Position numbers and translations under genes: made by a program. A stretch of DNA of 48,617 nt from a bacterium UBP8_UBA6595 (GTDB lineage Bacteria > Margulisbacteria > Marinamargulisbacteria > UBA6595): positions 1 to 48,617 of the forward strand of contig DJIL01000044.1 of the NCBI GenBank assembly GCA_002433595.1, in the 5' to 3' direction. The notes under the pieces are model-generated. The model searched no databases and was not told the DNA's origin. It was given only the letters and a program-made list of their open reading frames with translations. This document shows, in pieces, positions 41,919 through 48,617 of the stretch. The stretch's first letter is position 1. The number at the start of each line of letters is the position of its first letter.

Positions 41919-42750
41919 AACTAGCTATCCGATTGCTCGTTTAACCAGCATTCAGTCTACCGGGCATGTACCACTTTATATTGAATGCCCCTCCGTTGAG
42001 GCCCTTATTCAGGCCTGTCATGACTACCCCGCGCATTATTTGATTGGTGGCGGTTCCAACACAATTCTAGATCCTGATAATAAAACACCCATTGTGCGAT
42101 TAACCGAGTCTAGCATTGAAAAAATCGCACCAAACCGTCTCTATATTTCAGCTGGAACCCCCATTGCCAAAGCCTTGCGCCAGTGTACCGACTGGGGCCT
42201 ATCCGGTTTGGAGCTGGCTGCCGGTGTGCCCGCCTGCCTTGGGGGTATGGTCGCAATGAACTTTGGGTGTTGGGGAAACAGTATCGCCAAATGGGTTCAC
42301 CGTGTGCATTATTTAGACGCCTTAAATCAGCCCGCTTGGCGGTCCATGACAGACTGTGAATTTACCTACCGGTCCAGCTGGTTTAAACAAAACAACCGTC
42401 CTATTTTGGGCGCCGAATTTACCCTAACTCAGTCCGATCCAAGCCTTATTCGCACAACTATTGCCGCTGCGGTTGAGCGCCGGCGAACCGCCCAACCCTT
42501 GAGAGACAAAACGTATGGCAGTATGTTTTTAAACCCACCCCAAGGATCTGCCGCTCAACTTATTGACACCAATCAGCTCAAAGGCTATCAAATTGGGGGG
42601 GCCAAAGTATCGTGCATGCACGCCAACTTTATGGTCAATGTTGGACACGCCTCGTTTCAAGATATTCGCGCACTTCTCAGCTTTATTCAAGGCACCGTGC
42701 AGATCAATAATCACATAACACTGGAACCGGAGGTTTGCCAAGCGCTATGA
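41890..42750 (+). CDS. murB: UDP-N-acetylenolpyruvoylglucosamine reductase
   Basis: FAD enzyme that reduces enolpyruvyl-UDP-GlcNAc to UDP-MurNAc, the MurC substrate. 286 residues. FAD-binding LIGGGSNTIL (51-60), SGLELAAGVPACLGGMVAMNFG (the AGIPGxxGGA-type segment, here with substitutions), FTYRSSWF with the substrate Arg, GSMFLNPPQGSAAQLID with the catalytic Ser, and the C-terminal catalytic Glu in TLEPEV. Type I/II choice unclear. The start overlaps murC by 29 bp. Confidence 0.93.
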   Translation: MIPVLFKTFETSYPIARLTSIQSTGHVPLYIECPSVEALIQACHDYPAHYLIGGGSNTILDPDNKTPIVRLTESSIEKIAPNRLYISAGTPIAKALRQCTDWGLSGLELAAGVPACLGGMVAMNFGCWGNSIAKWVHRVHYLDALNQPAWRSMTDCEFTYRSSWFKQNNRPILGAEFTLTQSDPSLIRTTIAAAVERRRTAQPLRDKTYGSMFLNPPQGSAAQLIDTNQLKGYQIGGAKVSCMHANFMVNVGHASFQDIRALLSFIQGTVQINNHITLEPEVCQAL

Positions 42751-43640
42751 CTGCGAACGCCTATGGTCATATTGGCGTCATCTGCGGCGGAACCGCCAAC
42801 GAAGCCCCAATATCTAGGCAATCGGGGCAAGGTGTGTTAGACGCATTGCATCGTTTGGGCTACTCGGCTAGCCCGATTGACCCCATAAATCCTCGCGCAC
42901 TATTGGCCTGCGATACGGCATTTATTGCCCTGCATGGACCGGGGGGAGAAGACGGTACGATTCAGGGTTTTTTTGAGACTATTGGCACCCCTTACACCGG
43001 ATCCCCTACGCGCGCCAGTAGCATTAGCATGAACAAACGAATTACCAATACGGTTTTGCGCTATGCCCAGCTTCCTTGCCCCGATACCCTGTCTATCCAT
43101 GACTGTGTGGGACCTGTTGTTATTAAGCCCGAATCTGAAGGGTCGAGCCTTGGGGTCCACATTGTGCATGATACCGCTGATATAGCCCCAACCTATGCCG
43201 CTGTATTGGCTGAATTTGGATCCGCCATGATTGAATCGTACATACCCGGAACCGAAGTAACGGTTAGTCTCTTGCACCACAATGGGGCCTTTATCCCCTT
43301 GCCTATTTTAGAGTTGAGACCCGTTCACCATCCGTTTTATAATTATGAAGCCAAATACACAGCCGGAGCCACTGACTTTATTTTGCCGGCACCGATACCC
43401 CCGTCTGTCGCCGATCAGTGCCACACGATTGCCCAAGCCGCTTTCAACTGTTTGGGTTGCCGAGGCTTTGCCCGAGTGGATATGCGCATTACGCCGGACA
43501 ACGTCCCTTATATACTGGAAATTAATAGTATCCCTGGATTAACCCCCCTGTCTGATTTGCCCGCACAAGCGAAGCATGCCGGTATTCACTATGATCAATT
43601 AATTGACATCATGCTCCAGTCGGCAAAATTAGAGGCATGA
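42747..43640 (+). CDS. ddl: D-alanine-D-alanine ligase
   Basis: ATP-grasp enzyme making D-Ala-D-Ala for the peptidoglycan stem. From ATG 42747 (overlapping the murB stop as ATGA) it is 297 residues; TTG 42735 would add four residues. HGPGGEDGTIQGFFE (HG..GEDG..Q signature), KPESEGSSLGVHIV (omega-loop and ATP binding), FYNYEAKYTAG (the Tyr that selects D-Ala over D-lactate) and LEINSIPGLTPLSDLP (metal-binding Asn/Glu). GGAGG lies 13 nt before the ATG. Confidence 0.95.
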   Translation: MTANAYGHIGVICGGTANEAPISRQSGQGVLDALHRLGYSASPIDPINPRALLACDTAFIALHGPGGEDGTIQGFFETIGTPYTGSPTRASSISMNKRITNTVLRYAQLPCPDTLSIHDCVGPVVIKPESEGSSLGVHIVHDTADIAPTYAAVLAEFGSAMIESYIPGTEVTVSLLHHNGAFIPLPILELRPVHHPFYNYEAKYTAGATDFILPAPIPPSVADQCHTIAQAAFNCLGCRGFARVDMRITPDNVPYILEINSIPGLTPLSDLPAQAKHAGIHYDQLIDIMLQSAKLEA

Positions 43641-44326
43641 TTCCATGGCAAAAATGGCTCATATACATCAGTATTGCTGGCGGTCTATCCGTCTGGGCGT
43701 GGCTCCCCTTAACAACCGTGTCTGTGGGGCCAACCGCTTTTTTGGATGATACCGAACGCTTATATTTTCAACGCCTTGTTGGACAATCCGCCCTGTGGAC
43801 GCGCATTAGCACCCGCGCATTCGACCGCTGGAAAAACCCCCATCCTAGCGTTCACTTGATTGCCTACACGTTTCCGACATGGCGCACTTGCACAATTACA
43901 CTCCAGGAAAAATCCCCTGACTTTTTATTTATCCAAGACGATAGAACCACTGCGATGCATCGGGACGGAAGCATTTTAAACCCCCGCTTACCCGCTCCCC
44001 ATCAACTCAACAACCCTGACATGATGATTATTCGTGGTATGCCTGTTGCACCCCATCAACTCAATGCCTTGGCTATTATTAAACACCGCTTATCGGGGTA
44101 CCCTAATTTAGGCAGTCTACACATTGAAGCCTCCTTTCAAAATGACTATATTATCTATTTAAATGATGCCTTGCCTATTAAACTAGGGCCCCTCACCCAC
44201 TTGGATAAAAAGCTGGATGCCCTGGAGTCCTTTTTGAAACACAACAGTGCCACCCATACCATGCACTACATTGATCTTCGCTACACCGATCGTGTTATAG
44301 TAAACTATACTCATGGCCGCAGCTAA
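43637..44326 (+). CDS. ftsQ: FtsQ/DivIB-type cell-division protein
   Basis: Bitopic inner-membrane division protein linking FtsB/FtsL to the divisome. 229 residues with a single hydrophobic helix at ~6-25 after a very short cytoplasmic tail, a POTRA-like region (~30-95) and the FtsQ domain ending YIDLRYTDRVIVNY, the typical DxRYxxRV ending. Weak overall similarity, but length, topology and place between ddl and ftsA agree. AGAGG just before ATG 43637. Overlaps ddl by 4 bp and ftsA by 14 bp. Confidence 0.85.
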   Translation: MIPWQKWLIYISIAGGLSVWAWLPLTTVSVGPTAFLDDTERLYFQRLVGQSALWTRISTRAFDRWKNPHPSVHLIAYTFPTWRTCTITLQEKSPDFLFIQDDRTTAMHRDGSILNPRLPAPHQLNNPDMMIIRGMPVAPHQLNALAIIKHRLSGYPNLGSLHIEASFQNDYIIYLNDALPIKLGPLTHLDKKLDALESFLKHNSATHTMHYIDLRYTDRVIVNYTHGRS

Positions 44327-45494
44327 CCAATTAGTCAGCATTGATATTGGCAGTCATAAAATATGTACGGTAATTGCGCGTATTTTAGCCGACCAAAGCA
44401 TTGCCATTGACGGCATCGGCATTAGCGTATCCAACGGGTTTGAGCGAGGCGCTATTACCAGCAAATCGGCCCTAACAGCCAGCATCAAGCAATCCATTGA
44501 CCGGGCTAAATCCATTGCGGGACAATTGCCCAGCCTAGCAATTTGCTCGCTACCCCAAGCCCACCTCCACTTTACAAAGCACACCGGGTTTATTCATCGG
44601 CCGAACCGCAGTTTGTTCACGGATACCGATATTCAACATTGTTTTCAACGGTCCACTCAACTGCCCAATCTAAATACAGATACCACCATTATTCACGCCA
44701 TTCCCACCCACTATGCGGTTGACCAAGTCCCCGTCCAAGACCCCCACACTGTGTGTGGCAATTCATTGGAAATCACCTCCCACCTTGTGTTAACCCCAAC
44801 CCCTACTATTAGTAGCGTACTGGGCATGCTGAAACAATTAAAACTAGATTCAACGGGTATTTTATTGGATTTAGTGGCCACTGGCGACCTCCTTATTGCC
44901 CCCAATCACCACCGTACCGGCGCCTGGGTTATTGACATTGGTGCCCGCCAAACACGTGTGGGCTATTTTTATAATCACACCTTGCATGAAGCGACAATTA
45001 TTCCTATTGGCGGGGATACCATCACCCAAGATATTGCCCATTGCCTCGCCATTGATGTTGAACAAGCCGAGCGGCTCAAGTTACTCTTTGGATGCGTTGG
45101 TTGTTGCCCAAATAGACCGATTACGCTTCACCAAACGGGTGGCAACACTACCATTGAATCCAAATTACTTACCGCCATTATTACTGCACGGGTGGATGAG
45201 CTTGGCACCATGATTAACGCCGTTCGCTGGCGCGAATCATGGACCGATACTCCCATTTACTTTTGCGGCGGCGGCAGTTTGCTCAATACTCTAGGGGTGC
45301 ACCTGGGACGCGCCCTTGGGGGCACTGCCCAACCGCTTATGCCCCCACACATTCGCGACTGGGTCAAAAGCTCTGCCTATTTTACAGCGGTTGGACTCAT
45401 TGTTGCCGGTTTGCGCACCAAGTGCATTCCGCTTGCGCCGCCTTCCGGCCTGCGTCAGCTATGGCAAAAAAGCACCGCTATGTTGCGTCACTAG
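44313..45494 (+). CDS. ftsA: Cell division protein FtsA
   Basis: Actin-like protein that tethers FtsZ to the membrane. 393 residues, somewhat shorter than E. coli (420). ATPase motifs: phosphate-1 SIDIGSHKICTVIA (9-22), phosphate-2 VIDIGARQTRVGYF (~208-221) and adenosine motif YFCGGGSLLNTLG (~312-324). The last ~15 residues, GLRQLWQKSTAMLRH, form an amphipathic helix like the membrane-targeting sequence of other FtsA. ftsZ is not downstream: the next gene is convergent and its end overlaps ftsA by 17 bp. Confidence 0.9.
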   Translation: MAAANQLVSIDIGSHKICTVIARILADQSIAIDGIGISVSNGFERGAITSKSALTASIKQSIDRAKSIAGQLPSLAICSLPQAHLHFTKHTGFIHRPNRSLFTDTDIQHCFQRSTQLPNLNTDTTIIHAIPTHYAVDQVPVQDPHTVCGNSLEITSHLVLTPTPTISSVLGMLKQLKLDSTGILLDLVATGDLLIAPNHHRTGAWVIDIGARQTRVGYFYNHTLHEATIIPIGGDTITQDIAHCLAIDVEQAERLKLLFGCVGCCPNRPITLHQTGGNTTIESKLLTAIITARVDELGTMINAVRWRESWTDTPIYFCGGGSLLNTLGVHLGRALGGTAQPLMPPHIRDWVKSSAYFTAVGLIVAGLRTKCIPLAPPSGLRQLWQKSTAMLRH

Positions 45495-45975
45495 TAAGAT
45501 TCGATGGCGATGTCCACGTAAATTGAATGGGCTCATCCACATAGACCACCAATGCAATGCCGCCCCCATCCATGACCTCAGCATCGGGCATGCGCCCTTC
45601 ACTGACGGGCGACCAGGTCAAATACCCATGCGTTTCGTGCGTGTCCTGTTGGTCCCATGCCCATTTCTGTGGCACTTGGCTACCGTATCGATCGGTTTGA
45701 ATATAGGCCACTGTATCCAATGGAATTGTCAAAAACCGTGTATTTTGAGTACTCTTTAACCGCACTGAAAACAACCAAGTGCCGGATTCGGAATACCACA
45801 CAGGCTGAACCAAAATATGAACATAGTTATGCACACGCTCTTGAATGGGATAGGCAAGCCCCCCCAATACAGGAGATGATGGCCGCGACCACCGAACTAT
45901 ACTGCCACTGGCAACCAAACCCACGATAATAAGTATGCCCACTCGCGGTATAAATTTTCGATAGTTAACCCGCAT
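45478..45975 (-). CDS. Hypothetical exported protein with N-terminal membrane anchor
   Basis: I do not recognise this 165-residue protein. It starts with a positively charged stretch (MRVNYRKFIPR) and a hydrophobic segment at ~12-27 (VGILIIVGLVASGSIV), so it is exported or anchored. The rest is rich in Trp, Tyr and predicted beta strands (e.g. WLFSVRLKSTQNTRFLTIPL, GIALVVYVDEPIQFTW) with no cysteine, suggesting a periplasmic beta-sandwich. It begins 3 bp after the ferredoxin reductase stop, so the two are probably co-transcribed, and it overlaps ftsA at its 3' end. Codon use is like its neighbours, which supports a real gene. Confidence 0.7.
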   Translation of the reverse strand: MRVNYRKFIPRVGILIIVGLVASGSIVRWSRPSSPVLGGLAYPIQERVHNYVHILVQPVWYSESGTWLFSVRLKSTQNTRFLTIPLDTVAYIQTDRYGSQVPQKWAWDQQDTHETHGYLTWSPVSEGRMPDAEVMDGGGIALVVYVDEPIQFTWTSPSNLTSDAT

Positions 45976-45978
45976 CGG

Positions 45979-47307
45979 TTATGATGCGAGGCAGTCTAGC
46001 AATGCCGTTCGGGTAATTTTCTTTTCTCGTGGCTTATTCAACATCTGTCCATTCGCTGCTTCAGCCGCTTTAATAATATACCAGTCTGATTCTGTGACCA
46101 CCTGAATGCCTTTAGCCTGAATGACGGATAACAAATGCTGAGTATCGGGAATAACCGCTGGCTCCTGAATAGTATCGGCAATCATCGTTGCGACGGTTTC
46201 CTCGGAATCAGGCTTATTGCTCCCCAAGACACCCGTAGGCCCACGTTTAATCCACCCGGTTACATAAACGCCGGGTACGCCACCGCCTATTACGCGTCCA
46301 TGGTCATTGGGAATAATGCCCCGAGCCTCATCAAATGGCACCTGCGGAACCGGAACCCCCCGATACCCCACACTGCGAAACACCATTGAGCAGGGAATCT
46401 CCCCGTGCGTATCGGTCAGAACCGCTCGCCCATCGACCAGTTGCGTTTGCGTCCACCCAAACGCTGTGACGGAATCAGCGCCCACCAATTCACGCGGGTT
46501 TTTGAAAAAATGAATATGAATGCGCGTTTTAGTTTCGCGCATCGGTGCGGCAACCAATTGCTCCAAAATGGCCATGTTTTTTTGGGCTTTTCGATTGTTT
46601 TTTAATTCAGCCTGACACGCTGCCGATAGGTTTAAATCATCTGGATTAATCACCACCTGACAGTCCGCCAACTCGCCCAATTCTTGCAATTCCATATGGG
46701 TAAACGCCGCCTGCACAGGCCCTCGGCGTCCCACTAAGTGAATATCCCGAATACCGCTGCTGGCCAAGGCATCAATCATGGGCTCTGGCATATCAGACTG
46801 TGCCAATTCCGCCCGCGTTTTCGCTAACAAACGCGCCACATCAATGGCCACGTTACCTTGCCCGACAATTACCACCGATTCGGCAGAAAAATTCCACTGT
46901 AATTCGGAATAATCGGGGTGCCCGTTGTACCAACCGACTAACTGAGTGGCCGCATAATGGCCCGGCAACTCATGCCCTGGAATAACCAACGGCTTATCCG
47001 ATTCTGCGCCACACGCAACAATAATAGAGTCATAATAATTTTTTAGGGTTTGCATGCTAATGTCTTGCCCAATTGTTACATTGCCATAAAAGCTAACCCG
47101 CTCATCGGCCAGTAATGTTTCATAAAAGGATTCCAACCGCTTCATTTTCTGATGATCGGGGGCGACCCCGCCACGCAACAAACCGTATGGGGTTGGGAGC
47201 CGGTCAAAAATATCAATCTGAAAGGGAATCCCTCGTTTTTTCATCGCATCAATACAATACAACCCTGCTGGGCCAGCACCTACTACTGCAATTCGCCACG
47301 CTTTCAT
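45979..47307 (-). CDS. fprA: Ferredoxin/adrenodoxin-NADP reductase (FprA type)
   Basis: FAD enzyme moving electrons between NADPH and ferredoxin. 442 residues. FAD motif VVGAGPAGLYC (8-18), NADP motif VGQGNVAIDVARLL (148-161), PTPYGLLRGGVAPDH (38-52) and the C-terminal GWIKRGPTGVLGSNKPDSEETV are diagnostic of the adrenodoxin-reductase family rather than plant-type FNR. Divergent from a ferredoxin gene 113 bp away, its probable partner. No Shine-Dalgarno precedes ATG 47307. Confidence 0.94.
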   Translation of the reverse strand: MKAWRIAVVGAGPAGLYCIDAMKKRGIPFQIDIFDRLPTPYGLLRGGVAPDHQKMKRLESFYETLLADERVSFYGNVTIGQDISMQTLKNYYDSIIVACGAESDKPLVIPGHELPGHYAATQLVGWYNGHPDYSELQWNFSAESVVIVGQGNVAIDVARLLAKTRAELAQSDMPEPMIDALASSGIRDIHLVGRRGPVQAAFTHMELQELGELADCQVVINPDDLNLSAACQAELKNNRKAQKNMAILEQLVAAPMRETKTRIHIHFFKNPRELVGADSVTAFGWTQTQLVDGRAVLTDTHGEIPCSMVFRSVGYRGVPVPQVPFDEARGIIPNDHGRVIGGGVPGVYVTGWIKRGPTGVLGSNKPDSEETVATMIADTIQEPAVIPDTQHLLSVIQAKGIQVVTESDWYIIKAAEAANGQMLNKPREKKITRTALLDCLAS

Positions 47308-47317
47308 TATACCCTAT

Positions 47318-47326
47318 ATTATGCCA
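47318..47326 (-). promoter_or_regulatory. Extended -10 promoter for fprA
   Basis: Minus strand reads TGG-CATAAT (47318-47326), an extended -10 element with five of six matches. The -35 region (TTCCTA at 47342-47347) is weak, as is usual for extended -10 promoters. Start near 47311 gives a leader of only a few bases. Confidence 0.5.
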
Positions 47327-47397
47327 CACATTTATACGGTTTAGGAAGCCTGTTTTTACAATCCACCCCCTATTTAATGCCCAAAGACACTGATTTA

Positions 47398-47406
47398 TGC
47401 TACACT
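47398..47406 (+). promoter_or_regulatory. Extended -10 promoter for the ferredoxin gene
   Basis: TGC-TACACT at 47398-47406, an extended -10 element. No convincing -35 (TGCCCA 17 bp upstream). Start near 47413 is ~8 nt before ATG 47421, again with no Shine-Dalgarno. Confidence 0.45.
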
Positions 47407-47420
47407 ATATAGTCCTAATA

Positions 47421-47621
47421 ATGACAAAAAAAACAACGGTTTACATTCAAGACACATGTATTGCCTGCGACAATTGCGTTCGATTGGCACCCGATACCTT
47501 TGCCTTAACGCCTGATCAACTCATGGTTTATGTGAAACAACAACCGCAATCCGACGCTACCCACCGCCGCTGCCACCACGCCCAAGTCGCATGCCCCGTA
47601 CAGGCCATTAGATCCCAATGA
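47421..47621 (+). CDS. Single-cluster [4Fe-4S] ferredoxin
   Basis: Small electron carrier of 66 residues. C13-x2-C16-x2-C19 (CIACDNC) and C58-P (CPVQAI) are the four ligands of one [4Fe-4S] cluster, the arrangement of monocluster ferredoxins; C51 is extra. PDTF after the first motif is typical. A start at 47397 would add eight hydrophobic residues and overlap the -10 box, so ATG 47421 is preferred. It stops inside the nadA start (ATGA). Its likely electron partner is the divergent FprA-type reductase. Confidence 0.9.
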   Translation: MTKKTTVYIQDTCIACDNCVRLAPDTFALTPDQLMVYVKQQPQSDATHRRCHHAQVACPVQAIRSQ

Positions 47622-48617
47622 ACTCCGCCGACGCTCTGTACCAACTATTGCAAAAAACCGCCTCCGGCACCCGACAATACACCCCCGATGATTGCGTCAA
47701 ACTATGGCCCACTATTCGCCACATTCAGTCCCTGAAAAAAGCCAATAATGCGGTAATTTTAGCCCATTCCTATGTGCAATCCGACATTGTTAGCACCGTT
47801 GCTGACCATGTGGGTGATTCGTTAGAGCTCAGCCGTATGGCTCAAGCCACCGACGCGGACACTATTGTATTTAGCGCTGTTCGGTTTATGGCTGAAACGG
47901 CTAAGCTTCTCAACCCCTCTAAAACCGTTCTAATTCCTAGCCCTATTAATGGGTGTTCTTTAGCGGACTCCATCACAGCAAACGACGTGATTCAGCTGCG
48001 TCGCGACCACCCCACCAGCACCTTTGTGTGCTACATCAACACCTCGGCGGCGGTTAAGGCTCAATGCGATATTTGCGTCACTTCATCCAATGTGTATGAC
48101 ATTGTAGAAGCGCTCCCTACCGACGATATCTACTTTTTGCCCGATCAACTCATGGGGAAAAACATTCAAACCGTAATGGCTGAACGCGGGGTAAAAAAAA
48201 CCATTCGCACCAGCCCCGGTACTTGCTATGTACATGAGGAATACACGCCGGACATGATTGACTATGTGCGGGACAAACACCCCGATGTGATGATCTTGGC
48301 CCACCCAGAATGTCACCCTGAGATTACCCAAAAATGCGACTTTGTGGGGAGCACCTCACAAATGCTCGCCACGGTATCCGCTACACAAGCCCCGCAGTAC
48401 TTTTTGCTCACTGAATGCGGGTTGTCCAATCGATTGCGTATCGAGCATCCCGATAAACAATTCATCGGCACCTGCACCCTATGCCGGTACATGAAGTCCA
48501 ACACGCTGGATCAAATTATTACCGCGCTAACCGACCCCAAACCCTACCAGCAGGTTACCATTGACCCCGCTACCCAGAAACAAGCGACCGCATGCATTCA
48601 ACGCATGCTTGATTTCT
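47618..48617 (+). CDS. nadA: Quinolinate synthase NadA (3' end outside window)
   Basis: Joins iminoaspartate and dihydroxyacetone phosphate to quinolinate in NAD synthesis; a [4Fe-4S] enzyme. 333 codons are open to the window edge. ILAHSYVQSD (family ILAHNYQ), VGDSLELSRMA, VRFMAETAKLLNP, INGCSLAD, YINTSAAVKAQCDICVTSSN and AHPECHPE are all typical, and GTCTLCRYMKSNTL near residue 288 has the CxxCxxM cluster segment. The usual length (~305-370) suggests only a short piece is missing. Coupled to the ferredoxin gene by a 4-bp overlap. Confidence 0.95.
   Translation, partial: MNSADALYQLLQKTASGTRQYTPDDCVKLWPTIRHIQSLKKANNAVILAHSYVQSDIVSTVADHVGDSLELSRMAQATDADTIVFSAVRFMAETAKLLNPSKTVLIPSPINGCSLADSITANDVIQLRRDHPTSTFVCYINTSAAVKAQCDICVTSSNVYDIVEALPTDDIYFLPDQLMGKNIQTVMAERGVKKTIRTSPGTCYVHEEYTPDMIDYVRDKHPDVMILAHPECHPEITQKCDFVGSTSQMLATVSATQAPQYFLLTECGLSNRLRIEHPDKQFIGTCTLCRYMKSNTLDQIITALTDPKPYQQVTIDPATQKQATACIQRMLDF

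Noticed and set aside
45239..45929. Several overlapping plus-strand frames across the ftsA end and the hypothetical gene
   Set aside because: They are in other frames of ftsA or antisense to the exported protein, with no start signals or family motifs.
48083..48504. Minus-strand open frames at the window end
   Set aside because: They are shadows of the nadA coding sequence, whose conserved motifs are continuous on the plus strand.
1..48617. CRISPR arrays, insertion sequences, phage genes, tRNAs, toxin-antitoxin or defence systems
   Set aside because: No direct-repeat arrays, transposase or integrase motifs, tRNA-like cloverleafs or compositional islands were seen; the window is ordinary core genome.

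Overview
The window is a gene-dense, single-copy housekeeping segment of a bacterial chromosome. No gap between genes exceeds about 200 bp. I see no tRNA, rRNA, insertion sequence, phage gene, CRISPR array or toxin-antitoxin pair. The organism is a diderm: it carries an Omp85/BamA-type barrel protein and an LptC-like protein. Several features point away from Proteobacteria and toward a terrabacterial diderm lineage: the gene order secY-adk-map inside the ribosomal cluster, rplQ-truA-rplM-rpsI, a four-cysteine S14, a zinc-lid adenylate kinase and a clostridial-style D-3-phosphoglycerate dehydrogenase. Margulisbacteria/Marinamargulisbacteria or another relative of the Cyanobacteria-Melainabacteria branch is my best guess, from memory of such features and not from a search, so confidence is low.

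Layout. (1) 1-594, + strand: the 3' part of tyrS. (2) 580-23244, - strand: one unbroken block running from rplC down to a membrane phosphoesterase. It holds the S10/spc/alpha ribosomal cluster (rplC to rplQ, including secY, adk, map and rpoA), then truA, rplM, rpsI, serA, htpG, a TPR protein, an LptC-like protein, an RluB-type pseudouridine synthase, cinA, an FMN-reductase-like flavoprotein and the phosphoesterase. Stop and start codons mostly overlap or lie within about 25 bp. The only sizeable internal gap (12089-12233) holds a clear promoter for rpmJ-rpsM-rpsK-rpoA-rplQ. rpsJ, rpmD, infA and rpsD are missing from their usual places. (3) 23445-29599, + strand: bioA, secG, an Omp85 gene, dxs, pdxJ and a YkgJ-family gene. 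DXS makes the substrate of PdxJ, so that pair is metabolically linked. (4) 40406 down to 29728, - strand: tgt, tig, clpP, clpX, ileS, a PfkB-family kinase, a methyltransferase and a PcrA/UvrD helicase. (5) 40398-45494, + strand: murC, murB, ddl, ftsQ, ftsA (cell-wall precursor synthesis and division), with no ftsZ after ftsA. (6) 47307 down to 45478, - strand: an adrenodoxin-reductase-type ferredoxin-NADP reductase and a small exported protein of unknown function. (7) 47421 to the end, + strand: a [4Fe-4S] ferredoxin, then nadA running off the window.

Most interesting points: a ClpX without its N-terminal zinc-binding domain; an extended -35 sequence (TTGACRCARTCC) repeated at three minus-strand sites; operon-head genes that look leaderless (a TATA-like box within about 20 nt of the start codon and no Shine-Dalgarno); head-to-head overlap of tgt and murC; and a ferredoxin and its likely reductase transcribed back to back beside nadA. 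I found no clearly new multi-gene system. The novelty here is in gene architecture and expression signals.
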